Shown here: one piece after another, positions 12,808 through 22,930 of the stretch | Layout: every line of letters begins with the position of its first letter | Position numbering within the stretch: position 1 is the first letter of the stretch | DNA from: Saccharina japonica | Lineage: Eukaryota > Sar > Phaeophyceae > Laminariales > Laminariaceae | Assembly (NCBI GenBank): GCA_008828725.1 | Contig: MEHQ01002043.1 | Coordinates: 438,875-502,874, forward strand | Direction of reading: 5' to 3' | DNA length: 64,000 bases | Notes under the pieces: model-generated | Database searches by the model: none | The model's input: only the letters and a program-made list of their open reading frames with translations | What the model was told of the DNA's origin: nothing | Position numbers and translations under genes: made by a program

Positions 12808-13212
12808 TTGGCGTCGTCGGCATATAACAAGTATGTTATATCGACATAGTACATGTCTGACAGCATTTATGTCGAGCAGACCTAAAGAATGTCCAGGTTG
12901 ATCCCCTGTGAAAAGGCTGCAAGTTATTTCGGTGATAATCGTCCAAAGGTTTAGACGATTGAGTGAGCGTGTTTTGTTGTATTATTGTACCTCATTATTA
13001 GCGAGAGGAAGATACCATAGAGAGAGAGTAGGGACGCCTACTAGCTCTAGATGAAACATCAACTCTTAGTTATGCTAATACTTGACTTGCAATAACGCTC
13101 ACTCCATTCTGGTAACATTTGTTTATTTACCAGATACTGTTTCATGGTTGTTCTTGTGTTTGTCCTGGTACAGACGAACACATCAGTGTGTGGAGTTGCC
13201 AAGAGTTCTTGG

Positions 13213-13383
13213 TGTGGGGCGGAGCCCCTGGCAGGTTCTCTCTTATGTGGTTGTGGTGTGGAGGACACACCGAGGTGGGTTGGTGTCTCGGGTCTTCACG
13301 GAACGGAGTGGGCAACCTCTGGTTGACCTTGAACTTGTGTGTAATGAGGGTACTATCTAGGGGAAGGGGACCTGGTATCCACA
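13213..13383 (-). repeat. LTR copy L2 (minus orientation), 3' LTR with polypurine tract
   Basis: It is the reverse complement of L1 and L3, with a two-base deletion in the GAGG(CG)GTACTATC stretch. On the minus strand it is immediately preceded by a polypurine tract and TCA, and followed by unrelated sequence. It therefore reads as the 3' LTR of the minus-strand element. Confidence 0.82.
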
Positions 13384-13386
13384 TGA

Positions 13387-13400
13387 CCCCCTCTTTTTTT
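13387..13400 (-). promoter_or_regulatory. Polypurine tract (plus-strand primer site)
   Basis: The minus strand reads AAAAAAAGAGGGGG, separated from LTR L2 by TCA. This is the place and composition expected of the primer for plus-strand synthesis in an LTR retrotransposon. Confidence 0.65.
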
Positions 13401-14126
13401 GAGACGTGCAACTGCGCGTCTTAAAATAAAAAGGTGTCGACTTGGGGTAACAGGACGACTTTTAGGTTAACTTCCTAGATGTGCAACATTAACATTAACA
13501 CCACACATAATTACCATTTATCGACTAACAGTCTCGTCAACAGCGTAAACTCGTGTTGAAGAACACGTGTGAATACATGCTGATTAACACTGATGATAAT
13601 AGGTGTAGAGTGTGTAATACATGTACTTCGGTATGAACAATACAATTTGGGGCCAGGGTGATACAACATAGTCATCACCTGTGAACGTACGTGTGGCTGC
13701 CCAAATAAAACTTGTGACTGAGAACAGGGTTATCATATACTAGGAACTGGCCAGTAACTGTGTGGATAACCTGTAGTACGAACTGTGTATTAGACCCTCT
13801 CACGACGTGCGGACAGCTTGGCACTTCTAGTGACTTCATGAAGAGTTTACATGGGTCTGGCATCCATACTTTGCTCTACAGCAATGGGGATTGCCTCAAT
13901 GGATCATGGTGTAACGGCATTATTGACCCGTAGCACTGACTGTCTCAATATGATTAAGCCGGTATACAAACGCACGGTGTTGGTGTACACCTAATCAACG
14001 CGTAGAAAAGAGGATGTCAATGAAGACAACAACTCTCGTCGTGTGGAATGCACATAATGTACAGAACATGCAAGTACAAACTTAAACTATACGACAAAAC
14101 TTCACCTCTTTTGTTAACTTTACCAA
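13401..14126 (-). other. 3' internal remnant of the LTR element
   Basis: The stretch lies between the inverted LTR L3 and the polypurine tract. A 62-residue minus-strand open frame (13675-13863) has no integrase or other known motif. By position it would be the 3' non-coding part of the element, the rest of pol being deleted. Confidence 0.4.
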
Positions 14127-14338
14127 TGTGGATACCAGGTCCCCTTCCCCTAGATAGTACCGCCTCATTACACACAAGTTCAAGGTCAACCAGAGGTTGC
14201 CCACTCCGTTCCGTGAAGACCCGAGACACCAACCCACCTCGGTGTGTCCTGCACACCACAACCACATAAGAGAGAACCTGCCAGGGGCTCCGCCCCACAT
14301 TGGCGTCGTTGGCTTGGTCTCTTTCATCGGTGTTGGTC
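14127..14338 (+). repeat. LTR copy L3 (plus orientation) with leader, inverted inside the element
   Basis: The LTR part is 14127-14299 (TG...CA). It continues for about 39 bases as TTGGCGTCG, a diverged short stretch, then GTCTCTTTCATCGGTGTTGG. The same leader follows L4 on the opposite strand and ends there near 17886. The similarity stops at 14338/14339, where the antisense pol begins. The arm is therefore LTR plus leader, not just an LTR. Confidence 0.82.
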
Positions 14339-16138
14339 TGTGATGAACTTGGCTCCACCGACGGCATCCAGATGACTTTCGATGTTGGGCATAGGCCAAG
14401 TCTTTCGAATAATGTGACGGTTGAGTGTGTTGCGATAATCAACGCAAAACCTTGGCGAACCGTCAGCTTTAGTGACGATTGTAACAGGACTACCCCAGGC
14501 ACTCGTGCGCTCCTCAATTATTCCTTGTTTCAAGAGTTTGGTTACTTGTTCATCAATTTTCTCTTGAACATGGGGCGAGGTACGATACGGCGCACGATCA
14601 ACAGGACGGGTGCCTGGTGGCAACGGGAACGTAGCTTCGGCTATGTTACAACAGCCAAGCTCGTCTGGAGACAATGAAAACACGGGACGGTATTTAGCGC
14701 ACAACTGAGTAACTTCTGTGATTTGTTCAGGCGTAAACGTGGTGTCAACAAAAGCTTTCGCAAGAGCTGACTCCATTGCTATACGCGCTGCGACTAACTC
14801 ATCCAGATTCTCAGGTGAAGCTGCTACCGCACTAACTTGTATTTCGGGCTTTTCCGTCACTGTGGATGTAGATAAAAAAGCCAAAGTGAAACCTTTGGGT
14901 ATTTTTACACCACGACTAGACGGATTGGCGATTTGTAACCAGACAGAACCGTCTGTTCTACGCCATGTTGTAGCTGTACGAGCCACAACTAAACGCTCGA
15001 AAACCTGTAACTTTTCAAGACCAGAATACTCGGACATTTCGGACTGCAGAACTAAACGAGGTTCAAGTACTACATCAGTGTCGACAAGAGGTGGACTACT
15101 GGTGAAAGCAAGAACTGATGCTTCGGTACCGGCTGGTAAATAAAAACGAGTTTTCAAACTCACAGGGATAGCTTCAAAGTCAGCATGAACAGATGCGACA
15201 GAGACTGAAGTAGGACTTGGTGAGGAAATCGTTTGAGCACGGTAACGGTTATCGACACGATGTACAGCGGGAATAGTTGCATTGCTCGAGTGAAAAGTCA
15301 GACATTGATTTTTCCAGTCGAGTTTTGCACCAAACAAAGACATAACGCTGTTATCTAACAATATATCGTCGGGACGTAATGACGATATTACAAGGGCTTC
15401 GACTGAGCGATTGACATCACCCAATTGCAAATTAAAGCGGATGAACCCTTTTACTTCCATCAATGATCCATTCGCTGCTTTCAACGTGATGGCAGCGTGG
15501 GGAATGGGATGAATAGGTTCATTCTTCAGGACTGGGTGGCGTTCGATAAAAGGGAACGCTATACATGGAACATCGCTTGCCGTATCAATTGTGACACGGG
15601 AAACATCATATCCTTCAACACGTCCACACACATGAACGCGGTGAGATGAGAAAGCAAGTGCAAGTGGCAATCGCGAACAACGCGAAAGAGAACTCATAAA
15701 CCATTCTTCATGTTTATCATTATTATGCACACTGTAAAGATGTGAATCAGAACAGTCTTCGACATCCATCGACATGGATGCGGAACAAACAGACTCAGAA
15801 GAACGTACTTCTTGCTCATTACGTACTCGCTTATTGTGTACTGGTAGTTGCTTACGACGTACGGGAGAAGCTATGGGACACACGTCAACCAACGATCTTC
15901 CAGGCAAACAATCAGCAAACCGTACACGCTTACGTGGGAGAGATACGTCTATATCAGTATCTAGCCTACGGGATTCACACTCATCTACTATGGACATGGT
16001 GAGGTCAAGCGATTCAGAGGGCATACACCCTCTTGCATCGCCCCTCTGGCTACCCAACTGTACAGATTTCGACATACCATCGGACAACTGCTGTACGGGT
16101 ACCCTATACTGTTTCCCAATTGTGTGGGGGACTTCCAC
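14339..16138 (-). pseudogene. Truncated pol: aspartic protease and N-terminal reverse transcriptase
   Basis: An open minus-strand frame encodes about 600 residues. Near residue 190 is a retropepsin-like active site TIDTASDVPCIAFPF (D-T-A-S instead of D-T/S-G-A), followed by about 110 residues of protease-like sequence. The RT entry region is clear: YRTSPHVQEKIDEQVTKLL, then GIIEERTSAWGSPVTIVTK, DGSPRFCVDYRNTLNRHII and WPMPNIESHLDAVGGAKFIT. This is Ty3/Gypsy order. The frame then runs into inverted leader sequence before the YxDD catalytic box, so no active RT, RNase H or integrase can be made. The frame opens near 16138 without an ATG; expression would have needed the upstream gag frame. Confidence 0.88.
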
Positions 16139-16552
16139 AACTGGGCACCGTCACGGTTTCTGCTTGGACCGTTTCACGTACTCGTGAAACCGACGTTTGT
16201 TTGCTGCGCCGTGCAGCGGGTGGTCGAAGCAACTCTGCGACGAATGACCGGACTTGTTGTTCGACGTGCATTCTGGGAGACTGCACGGCTCGAACTGCGA
16301 CTGGTGAGACTGCTGTGAAGCAGTCTGTGCTTGTGCCGACTGTGCTTGAGCACGGGGGAACTACCGAACTTGTGTCCACGTTGGGTACTCCGCGAACGTT
16401 TGCGGTCCGTGTGGACGGTACTTTGAGTAGTGGTGCTACGTCCACGACTCTTCTTACGAGCTACAGTAGACCACAGTGTACTCACTGTGCCGTCAACGGA
16501 CTGCTCCAACGTGGCAGCATTACGCTGTGCACGGTCAGTGGACTCCTGCATA
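16139..16552 (-). pseudogene. Gag-pol linker with shifted frames
   Basis: After the gag stop codon, reading continues in two other frames before pol opens in the gag frame again. Visible pieces are QESTDRAQRNAATLEQSVDG (one frame) and VPNVDTSSVVPPCSSTVGTS (another). This looks like one coding stretch broken by small indels. No CCHC zinc knuckle is visible in any frame. Confidence 0.5.
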
Positions 16553-17833
16553 CTAAGTAGTGCAGTACGGACCTAGGCGTTGTCGCTCTAACAACTCTGG
16601 GGTCAACCCCCTCTCAAAAATACCGATTTTAAGAGCTTCCAACTCGGAGACTCCGGTACGGTCAGCTTGGCGACGGAAGTTACTGAACTTATCGCGGTGC
16701 TTGTTGACAAACGACGTGACAGAGTCAGTATCTGTCATTGCCATCGTGACAATATCTTCGACCGAACGCGCTACGGCATCCGCGGACAAGTACGTGGATT
16801 CAAAGGCCAACTTAACCTCTGACCACGACGTCGGGACGGACTTCGCCTCATCGTCAGGCAGCAACTTGTGGTCGGCGCTACGCCGCCACGGGACGAGACC
16901 AGACATCAATTGCGTGTGGAACACAATCGCTTCATCCTTCAAGACGTAAAGGAAAAACTGCATCAAGGATGCATCAATCAAATTTTCAGTCATACCAACT
17001 CTAGACTTGAGTGAGAACTTGATAAAAGCCTCATACTGGTCCATACGGTCCACTATCAAGTTTTTGTCGTTCTCAGTACCAGAGAACTTCGTTAGAGCCG
17101 CATAATCTGTCGGATTCATACACGTACTGACTGGGGCTGCAGGCTTGAGGGATGAATCACTCTGCGACATACCAGACGCAACGTGTGTTGTGCTAGATGC
17201 AACGGGGGTACCTACAGGGGAACCGACGAGGGGATTACTGTGTACAGCGTTCAACAACGACATAACCTGAGCGGTTTCGCCTTTGGCGAGGTGTTCGGTG
17301 ATGAGGTTGTTCAGCGCCTTCACGTTCGTACTGTTGAGGAAGGATGAAGAACTAGAACTGGCTCCTCCTCGAAATGCCTCGCGATGATGATGGTGGCTCG
17401 GAGACCGTGAACGCCGCGAACTACGACGTGAACGGCGACGATGACGATCTTCGTAGTCGTACTCGCTGACCTTCGAGCTGAAATAGCGGTCGTCGGAGTC
17501 TGGCGAGGACGTACTCGAACTACCTGAGCTGACAGCTCCATCTCCTTCTTCTCCTGCTGCTTCTCTGCGAACTTCACTGCTGTTTGTCCCGTCAGCTGTG
17601 ACTTGGCGGACAGAGTCAGTGTGGTGAATCGAACGATTCGCCCCAATGACCTCGCGACTGTCGCCACCTCTGCTTCCGCTTCTCGGGTGACTCGTACTGG
17701 TTTCCTGCTCGGCGGGGAAATGCTCTTCCTCCTCGGCAGAGAGGTGCTCTTCCTCCTCACGAGAACGATGGGAACCCGGATTGCTCATGGAGCTGGTAAA
17801 AGTATACGAACGTAGTAGAATCTTCAAATTCAA
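16553..17833 (-). pseudogene. Retrotransposon gag
   Basis: The open frame encodes about 426 residues, with a likely initiator at the MSNPGS methionine near 17788. The N-terminal ~140 residues are charged and Ser-rich with long Glu and Arg/Ser runs. The C-terminal half has the pattern of retrotransposon Gag capsid domains: a SLMQFFLYVLKDEAIVFHTQ helix, SWSEVKLAFESTY, FVNKHRDKFSNFRRQ and IFERGLTPELLERQRLG. In Ty3/Gypsy elements Gag packages the RNA in cytoplasmic particles. It stops just after the capsid-like region. The parent element is truncated, so this is classed as a remnant although the frame is intact. Confidence 0.8.
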
Positions 17834-17923
17834 AAAAATTCCGTACAGCAGCGCAGACAGTTATTGCTAACGTCGCGTGCTGCGCACCAACACCGATGAA
17901 AGAGACCCTGCCGTCGACGCCAA
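17834..17923 (-). promoter_or_regulatory. Primer-binding-site region and leader of the LTR element
   Basis: One base after the L4 LTR end (minus strand) comes TGGCGTCGACGGC, which could pair with a tRNA 3' end finishing in CCA. The leader continues as GTCTCTTTCATCGGTGTTGG, the segment also present beside L3. The matching tRNA was not identified. Confidence 0.6.
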
Positions 17924-18096
17924 TGTGGGGCGGAGCCCCTGGCAGGTTCTCTCTTATGTGGTTGTGGTGTGGAGGACACACCGAGGTGGGTTGGTGTCTC
18001 GGGTCTTCACGGAACGGAGTGGGCAACCTCTGGTTGACCTTGAACTTGTGTGTAATGAGGCAGTACTATCTAGGGGAAGGGGACCTGGTATCCACA
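17924..18096 (-). repeat. LTR copy L4 (minus orientation), 5' LTR of the gag-pol element
   Basis: It is 173 bases, TG...CA on the minus strand, differing from L3 at very few positions (for example CAGTACTATC against CGGTACTATC). It is followed by primer-binding-like and leader sequence and then gag, so it is the 5' LTR. Confidence 0.85.
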
Positions 18097-18119
18097 GGAT
18101 GCCCATTTAATTAAATACA

Positions 18120-18700
18120 TCGGACAAAATCTTTGGTGGCCGATTAATCACTGCGATTTGTTTTTTACATTCCCTTTCTGCCAATTCCAATTAATAAACC
18201 GTACTTAGAATCATTCGGTTGGACATGTTCAATTGATAGACAACACTCGAAACAAATTGGCTATACAAATCCGACTGACAGATCTCACTCGAAATAATTT
18301 GACTGGGCAACTCCAATTAATAGAAATCACTCGAATTCATTTAGTTGGACAATTGCATTTAATACATAGCATTTTAAATCAAGTGTCTCGGTAATTCCAA
18401 TTAATAGCCAGCACCCGAAATCAATTGTAGGCACAATTTCAATTAGTAGGCAGCACCCAAAATCAGTTGCCCTGACAATTTCAATTAGTATCCTTCAATC
18501 GAAATAATTGGGTTGGGCAAATCCAATTAATAGACAGCATCCGAAACCAGTTGTAGCCACAATAGACTATTGTAATAGGGATGGTCCAAATAATTGTGCA
18601 GGCAATTCCAATTAATTGACAGCACCCAAACTCAATTGTCTGGACAATTCCAATTGGTAGGCAGCATCCAAAATTAATTACCCGGACGATTCAAATGAAT
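18120..18700. repeat. ~60-bp minisatellite (CCAATTAATAGACAGCACCC type)
   Basis: Units containing TTCCAATTAATAG, CAGCACCCGAAATCAATTG and GACAATTCC repeat with variation about every 60 bases. A related stretch occurs at 23395-23480 (GATTCCAATTAATAGACTAC) and shares the ACAATAGACTATTG motif. The array directly abuts LTR L4. Confidence 0.8.
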
Positions 18701-18878
18701 ATACTTTGTAAAATCAAGCCAGAACCAGCAGTAATTTTCCAACACATTAAATATCATGTACTTGATAATCAAGCTGGCAACCCACCCCCTGTTATGCTTC
18801 AAGCAACACACAGCAGTACGGGTATCATGCATCCACGTATACATATATAATACGGTATACCAGTACACAGCAGCGGTC

Positions 18879-19197
18879 TAACAAATCATGCACTGCTGCT
18901 GTAGAATCAAACAGTCAGAAATTATCATACACTGCTGCTTGCTGTATAATCAGTCCATCACAAACTGGTTCCACACAGCAGTGTGCTTTGTCTGTAGAAT
19001 CATGGCATCACAACCCCCCCTCCGTGATTCCAACGGCAATAGCAGCAGTCTAACAAATCATGCACTGCTGCTGTAGGATCAAACAGTCATAAATTATCAT
19101 ATATATACTGCTGCTTGCTGTATAATCAGTCCATCACTAACTGGTTCCACACTGCAGTGCACTTTATCTGTAGAATCATGGCATCACAACCCCCCCC
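18879..19197 (+). repeat. Two-copy tandem duplication, ~172-bp period
   Basis: The unit AACAAATCATGCACTGCTGC ... GGCATCACAACCCCCC occurs at 18879-19018 and again at 19051-19195 with small differences. Confidence 0.8.
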
Positions 19198-19279
19198 GTG
19201 ATTCCAACAGCAATATACACAAAATATAGCGGTGGTGCATCATACCCGTAGGGTACAATCACACAACTATAGCCCTCGC

Positions 19280-20815
19280 TCACACATACCAGCCGATTGC
19301 TGACTTGCCTGGATCAAACGGGAACGTTCGTTCTCCTACCCAGTTCCCATTCAACCACACACATAGCTGCGATCCATCATACCAGGGTACAAGCTTACCA
19401 CAACTACAGCAGTCATTGCTCAAATATGCCGGCCAAGACACAAGGAAGCACAAAAACAAAATAACAGACCAAGAACATCCAATCCACTGAATCCACCAAC
19501 AAGAAAGTTGGCCAGACTGGAAAATATAACATGCCTGCCTCCCCGGATCAAATGGAAAATATCGCGCCCCGCTGCCGCAGATGCTGCTGCTGCTGCTCCC
19601 CTCTTCCACGAGTTCCACCTCTGGCCGTCCGCCGTCAACCCCCCCCCCGCGCACATCCCGTTCCTCTGGTTTCCCTGGGTCGAAGGGGTACGAGCCACTC
19701 TGACCCAAACCAATCTGCGGCACTCCGCCGCCCACACCGTCCCCACTGGGCTCCACCTCAGGCAAAGCAACACCAAGCTCCACCACCCTAGCCTCAGTAC
19801 CAAGCTCCACCACCTCAAGCCAAGCCACTCCAAGTTCCACCACCGCAGCCTCAGCAAAACCGAGCTCCTCCTCCTCAGCGTCGGGCTGCTGCTGTACGTA
19901 CGCAGCTAGCGGCGCACGAGCATCACGGAGCTCCTCCACCTCGGGCTCAACAACAACAAGGTCGACAGACGCAGCTAGCGGCTCACGCGCACCACCGAGC
20001 TCGTGCGCCTCGGACGCAGCCACACCAAGCTCGTCGAAGCTCCGGTACGGAACACCAATTCCTCCAGCTCGTCGCTTGGCGGACTGCAATCTCTCCCACC
20101 AGGCTTGCTTCTGCAGGAAGGTGCGCGGTCGAGGTCCATGATACATGTTCCACAGCTTCTCGCGCGCAGCCGCTCTACGGGCATCTCTTTCCTTGTTGAC
20201 GATATCCAGCTCCAACATCAGGTCCTTCATCATCTGCTGCCGAAACAGTTTGCTCTACCCTGGCATAGCACTACCTCTCCTAGTCGTCGACCTCGGCACT
20301 ACTGCCGGCTGTACCTGCGGCTGCTGGAGCGCCGGCGTTCCAGCCTGCGGCACGTTGCTGTGGTCCGGCGCGTAGACGATAGTGGGCTGGGCAGTGCACT
20401 GCCTGGCCATGTGACCATAGGCCACAAACCCATCGCACACGCTGTTTGGTGCAAAACAAATCGCTGCCTCATGCCCTCGAGCGCTACAACGTTCGCACGT
20501 GTAGAAACCGCTCATAGACGCTCCTGGGCGTGGAGCGGACTCCGGCTGGTACCACCCATGTCCGGTGATACGTGCACAACCAGTGCCCTGGTGCTGGCGC
20601 CGCCGCTGCTGCTGTTGCTGCTGCTGCGCGGCGCCACCGCACTGCCGCTGGTGCTGCTGTCCACCAAAGGCATACTGCTGCTGTTGACTGTGAGCTCCAC
20701 CCCAACGCCGCTGCTGTTGCCGCTGATGCGGCCAGGCGCCTCCATACTGCTGCTGCTGCTGCTGCTGCTGCTGCCACCTGAAATCCTCAAAATCAAAGAC
20801 CATCTCCTCGGTCAA
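19280..20815 (-). pseudogene. Zinc-knuckle, Gln-rich protein ORF with a single in-frame TAG
   Basis: Frame 20815-20255 encodes 186 residues and ends with TAG. The same frame continues seven codons later as a 317-residue ORF (20233-19280) without shift. Part 1 starts MTEEMVFDFEDFRW, then long Gln runs, then a CCHC zinc knuckle CERCSARGHEAAIC. A second, defective knuckle CDGFVAYGHMARQC has Phe at the second Cys position. Part 2 starts with a charged helix, has degenerate ELGVA-type repeats, and three PFDPG(K/R) motifs near residues 180, 230 and 305. CCHC knuckles bind nucleic acid and are typical of retroelement Gag proteins. Whether this is a decayed Gag-like gene or a host gene with stop readthrough is open. 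No protease or RT lies beside it. Confidence 0.5.
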
Positions 20816-21825
20816 TTCCCCCTTATACTACTCCCCCTCTCACACAGTATAGCCCTCCAGCGACCTCCGGGCCCGAAGCAATACGATAATCGTCGTGGTA
20901 AACGTTCTTTTTTTTGTGGTCACGGAGAAGAAAGAGCAACCAGAAATCGGTGCTGACGTTGTTTTTGTCACTATTGTTGTGTTGGGAAAAATCACGAGGG
21001 GGGGTTGATGGCATGATTCTACCCACAGACATAGTGCATAATGATGTGGTCCGTTATCTAACGATTTGACTTGGTTCCTGGCGTTGAAACTAGCCACCCG
21101 ATGCACCCTTTGCTCAACGAGTCAAACTTCACCCTCACTCTGCGGATTTATGAGATGTAGTCCATGCCGCGGTGATGTTGAGCCGCGGCGGAAGACAAAC
21201 GTCGAGTCCGTGGGATAGGGAGCAGGAGACAGGGGTTGAGCGCGTGGGGTTGGGATCGTTTAGTAGCAATGGCCTACAGTAGATTAAATGTTTTTGGACC
21301 GTTTTGTTTCAGTAGGAATTGACGAGCCGAAATATTTATGACGCTTGGATTGTAAAATGCTTGCATTGGATATACGAGTATAGTGATATGCACCTAGTAT
21401 ACTGGCACCTGATATTTGGCATTCTGAATTGCGTACTACGACCTCTGAAGTACGATGTCAGAATACTATAAAATAACAGCATCAGCAGCTGTAAATTGTC
21501 ACCTATCCGGTTATGACGGTCCATTTATCATGACCTGGGGTATGATTGAAAGACGATGCTTTACCTGGTATATCGAGGGCCTAAATGCTTGTTTTAATAG
21601 GAGGATAGTTGAATTATAACGCTGGACCGAGCAGTCTTGTACGTGAGTGCACGCATACAACGACCACGACATTCTGTTTGTTTCGTTGTCTGCGGCGCTT
21701 ATTTGATACAGATCGCTGATGTTTCTGGTTTGTGGGTTTGGACTTGAGTTTGGTTTCGACTTTATGGTTAAGGGATTTTAGAGTCACAATAATATCGCAG
21801 CATTTTACTATCAACCATGCGATGA
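20816..21825. other. Spacer
   Basis: No supported gene. I could not find reverse transcriptase motifs upstream of the copia fragment that starts at about 21826. Confidence 0.4.
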
Positions 21826-22150
21826 ATGTTTTGTCGTCTACCGAGCAATGGGGAGGTAGTAGCTGTACTCGGTAACACGACGAAGACTTTCCATCGCAGA
21901 TATTGGAGTCGGGTTGTATCATACGTGCATGCGGACTATGCACGCAAGGCTACTGACCGGAGGTCTGTCTCTGGTGGAGCAGTTATGCGCGCTGGTGTCT
22001 GTGTATGGTTCGAATATAGGACGTAGATGTCTGGAGCATGTGTCTAACGGGTAGTTTGAGATTAACACGTATGGCCGGCAGAGCAGCATGCCGACTTTCT
22101 CCTCAAACCGTTGCATGCTGAGACGTTTCGCTTGACCGTGACTCTGTGAT
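21826..22150 (+). pseudogene. Ty1/copia RNase H / pol C-terminal fragment
   Basis: The plus frame reads SYVHADYARKATDRRSVSGG and then VMRAGVCVWFEYRT. This matches the copia RNase H pattern of an acidic ADxA, DRRS(T/V)SG, and a Gly...W stretch. After a frame break, CRAEQHADFLLKPLHAETF matches the conserved end of copia pol (QxADxLTKPL). The RNase H middle (STAEAEY region) is missing or shifted and no RT is found upstream, so this is a decayed fragment. A GGGGGGC run near 22529 could be the 3' polypurine tract, but no LTR pair was seen. Confidence 0.7.
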
Positions 22151-22159
22151 GAACTTGTT

Positions 22160-22780
22160 GTGATTTCATCCACTGGTTCGTTTGTTTGTTTGTTTTTCCG
22201 GGGTTTTTGGGGCATTTGGTTTTGGGGGATAATAGTAGGAGTTTTCGATGTGCATGGAATGTTTTTGGAAATTACTTGAAGAATTAACGTGCAACTTCAG
22301 GAGTTCTTAAGGAAATGGAGAAAGTGTTGGGAGGTACCCATACGTTGAATAAGGTCAATACGCCAATAGAGTATGCCGATGGTCTTGATGAATCGTGCCG
22401 TACGCTTTGGCTATTGGTTAATTGCGCACAACGTACAGGGGAACCAATTACTGATACCTATAGTACTTTTGGATTCAGATGCGGATTGTTGTCTTCTTGT
22501 ATACTTCCGAGGGGAGAATCAAGCAGGGGGGCTGCTATGATTTGATTTGAGGTGTTCTACATCAGAGATGTTCTGTTGTTGTGCTCTTACAGAGTACACA
22601 ACAGGGGGGCCGATGTTATCGGGCGTACGATATCTATGTGAAGACGGTGTTATTGATTTTGTTTGACGGTTTTATCAGCATACTCACGTTTGTTGGATTT
22701 TCCCCTTCCCGTAGTTAATGTCTCGCTATAGTATAGGAGATATATACTGGAATCGAGATTGAGAGATTTGGTATCGGGAT
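22160..22780. other. Possible 3' flank of the copia fragment
   Basis: A 76-residue plus ORF at 22315-22545 has no recognisable motif. Nothing else is supported. Confidence 0.35.
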
Positions 22781-22930
22781 TGCCGTTTTACGCTGGCAAT
22801 TCTTGAGGATGGAATTTGGGATAGCCGTTTTACCGTGGCAATAATGAAGGATGGAGTTTGGGGTTGCCGTTTTACCTTGGCAGTGATTTATTATGGAATT
22901 TGGGCCTTGCCGTTTTACCTGGCAATTGGC
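22780..22930 (+). repeat. ~53-bp tandem repeat (TTGCCGTTTTAC units)
   Basis: Four units each contain a GCCGTTTTACC..TGGCA string followed by GATGGAATTTGGG or a close variant. Confidence 0.8.

Larger units (their letters stand above)
13213..18096 (-). mobile_element. Rearranged Gypsy-like LTR retrotransposon with an internal inverted LTR
   Basis: Read on the minus strand the element runs: LTR L4 (18096-17924), primer-binding-like TGGCGTCGACGGC, leader, gag (from about 17.8 kb), an interrupted linker, and pol with protease and the start of reverse transcriptase up to about 14339. There it joins an inverted copy of leader plus LTR (14338-14127, L3). A non-coding remnant follows (14126-13401), then a polypurine tract (13400-13387) and LTR L2 (13383-13213). 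The catalytic RT core, RNase H and integrase are all missing. The four LTRs differ at only a few positions, suggesting recent activity. Flanking bases do not show a 4-6-bp target duplication. The inverted LTR plus leader fits autointegration or self-primed (snap-back) reverse transcription; this is inference. Confidence 0.78.

Noticed and set aside
14127..18096. DNA transposon with 173-bp terminal inverted repeats carrying retroviral-type genes
   Set aside because: The arms have LTR hallmarks (TG...CA, a primer-binding-like string one base inside, a polypurine tract at L2) and one arm extends into the leader. No TIR-type target duplication flanks 14127/18096. A rearranged LTR element explains it better.
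13213..18096. 4-6-bp target duplication of the LTR element
   Set aside because: Bases outside L2 (CTTGG) and outside L4 (GGATG) do not match, and neither do those around L1 or L3, so no duplication is claimed.
19508..20956. Long plus-strand ORFs opposite the zinc-knuckle frame
   Set aside because: They are antisense shadows of the Gln-rich and Glu-rich coding; the Leu runs correspond to CAG/CTG tracts and only the minus strand shows a domain (CCHC knuckle).
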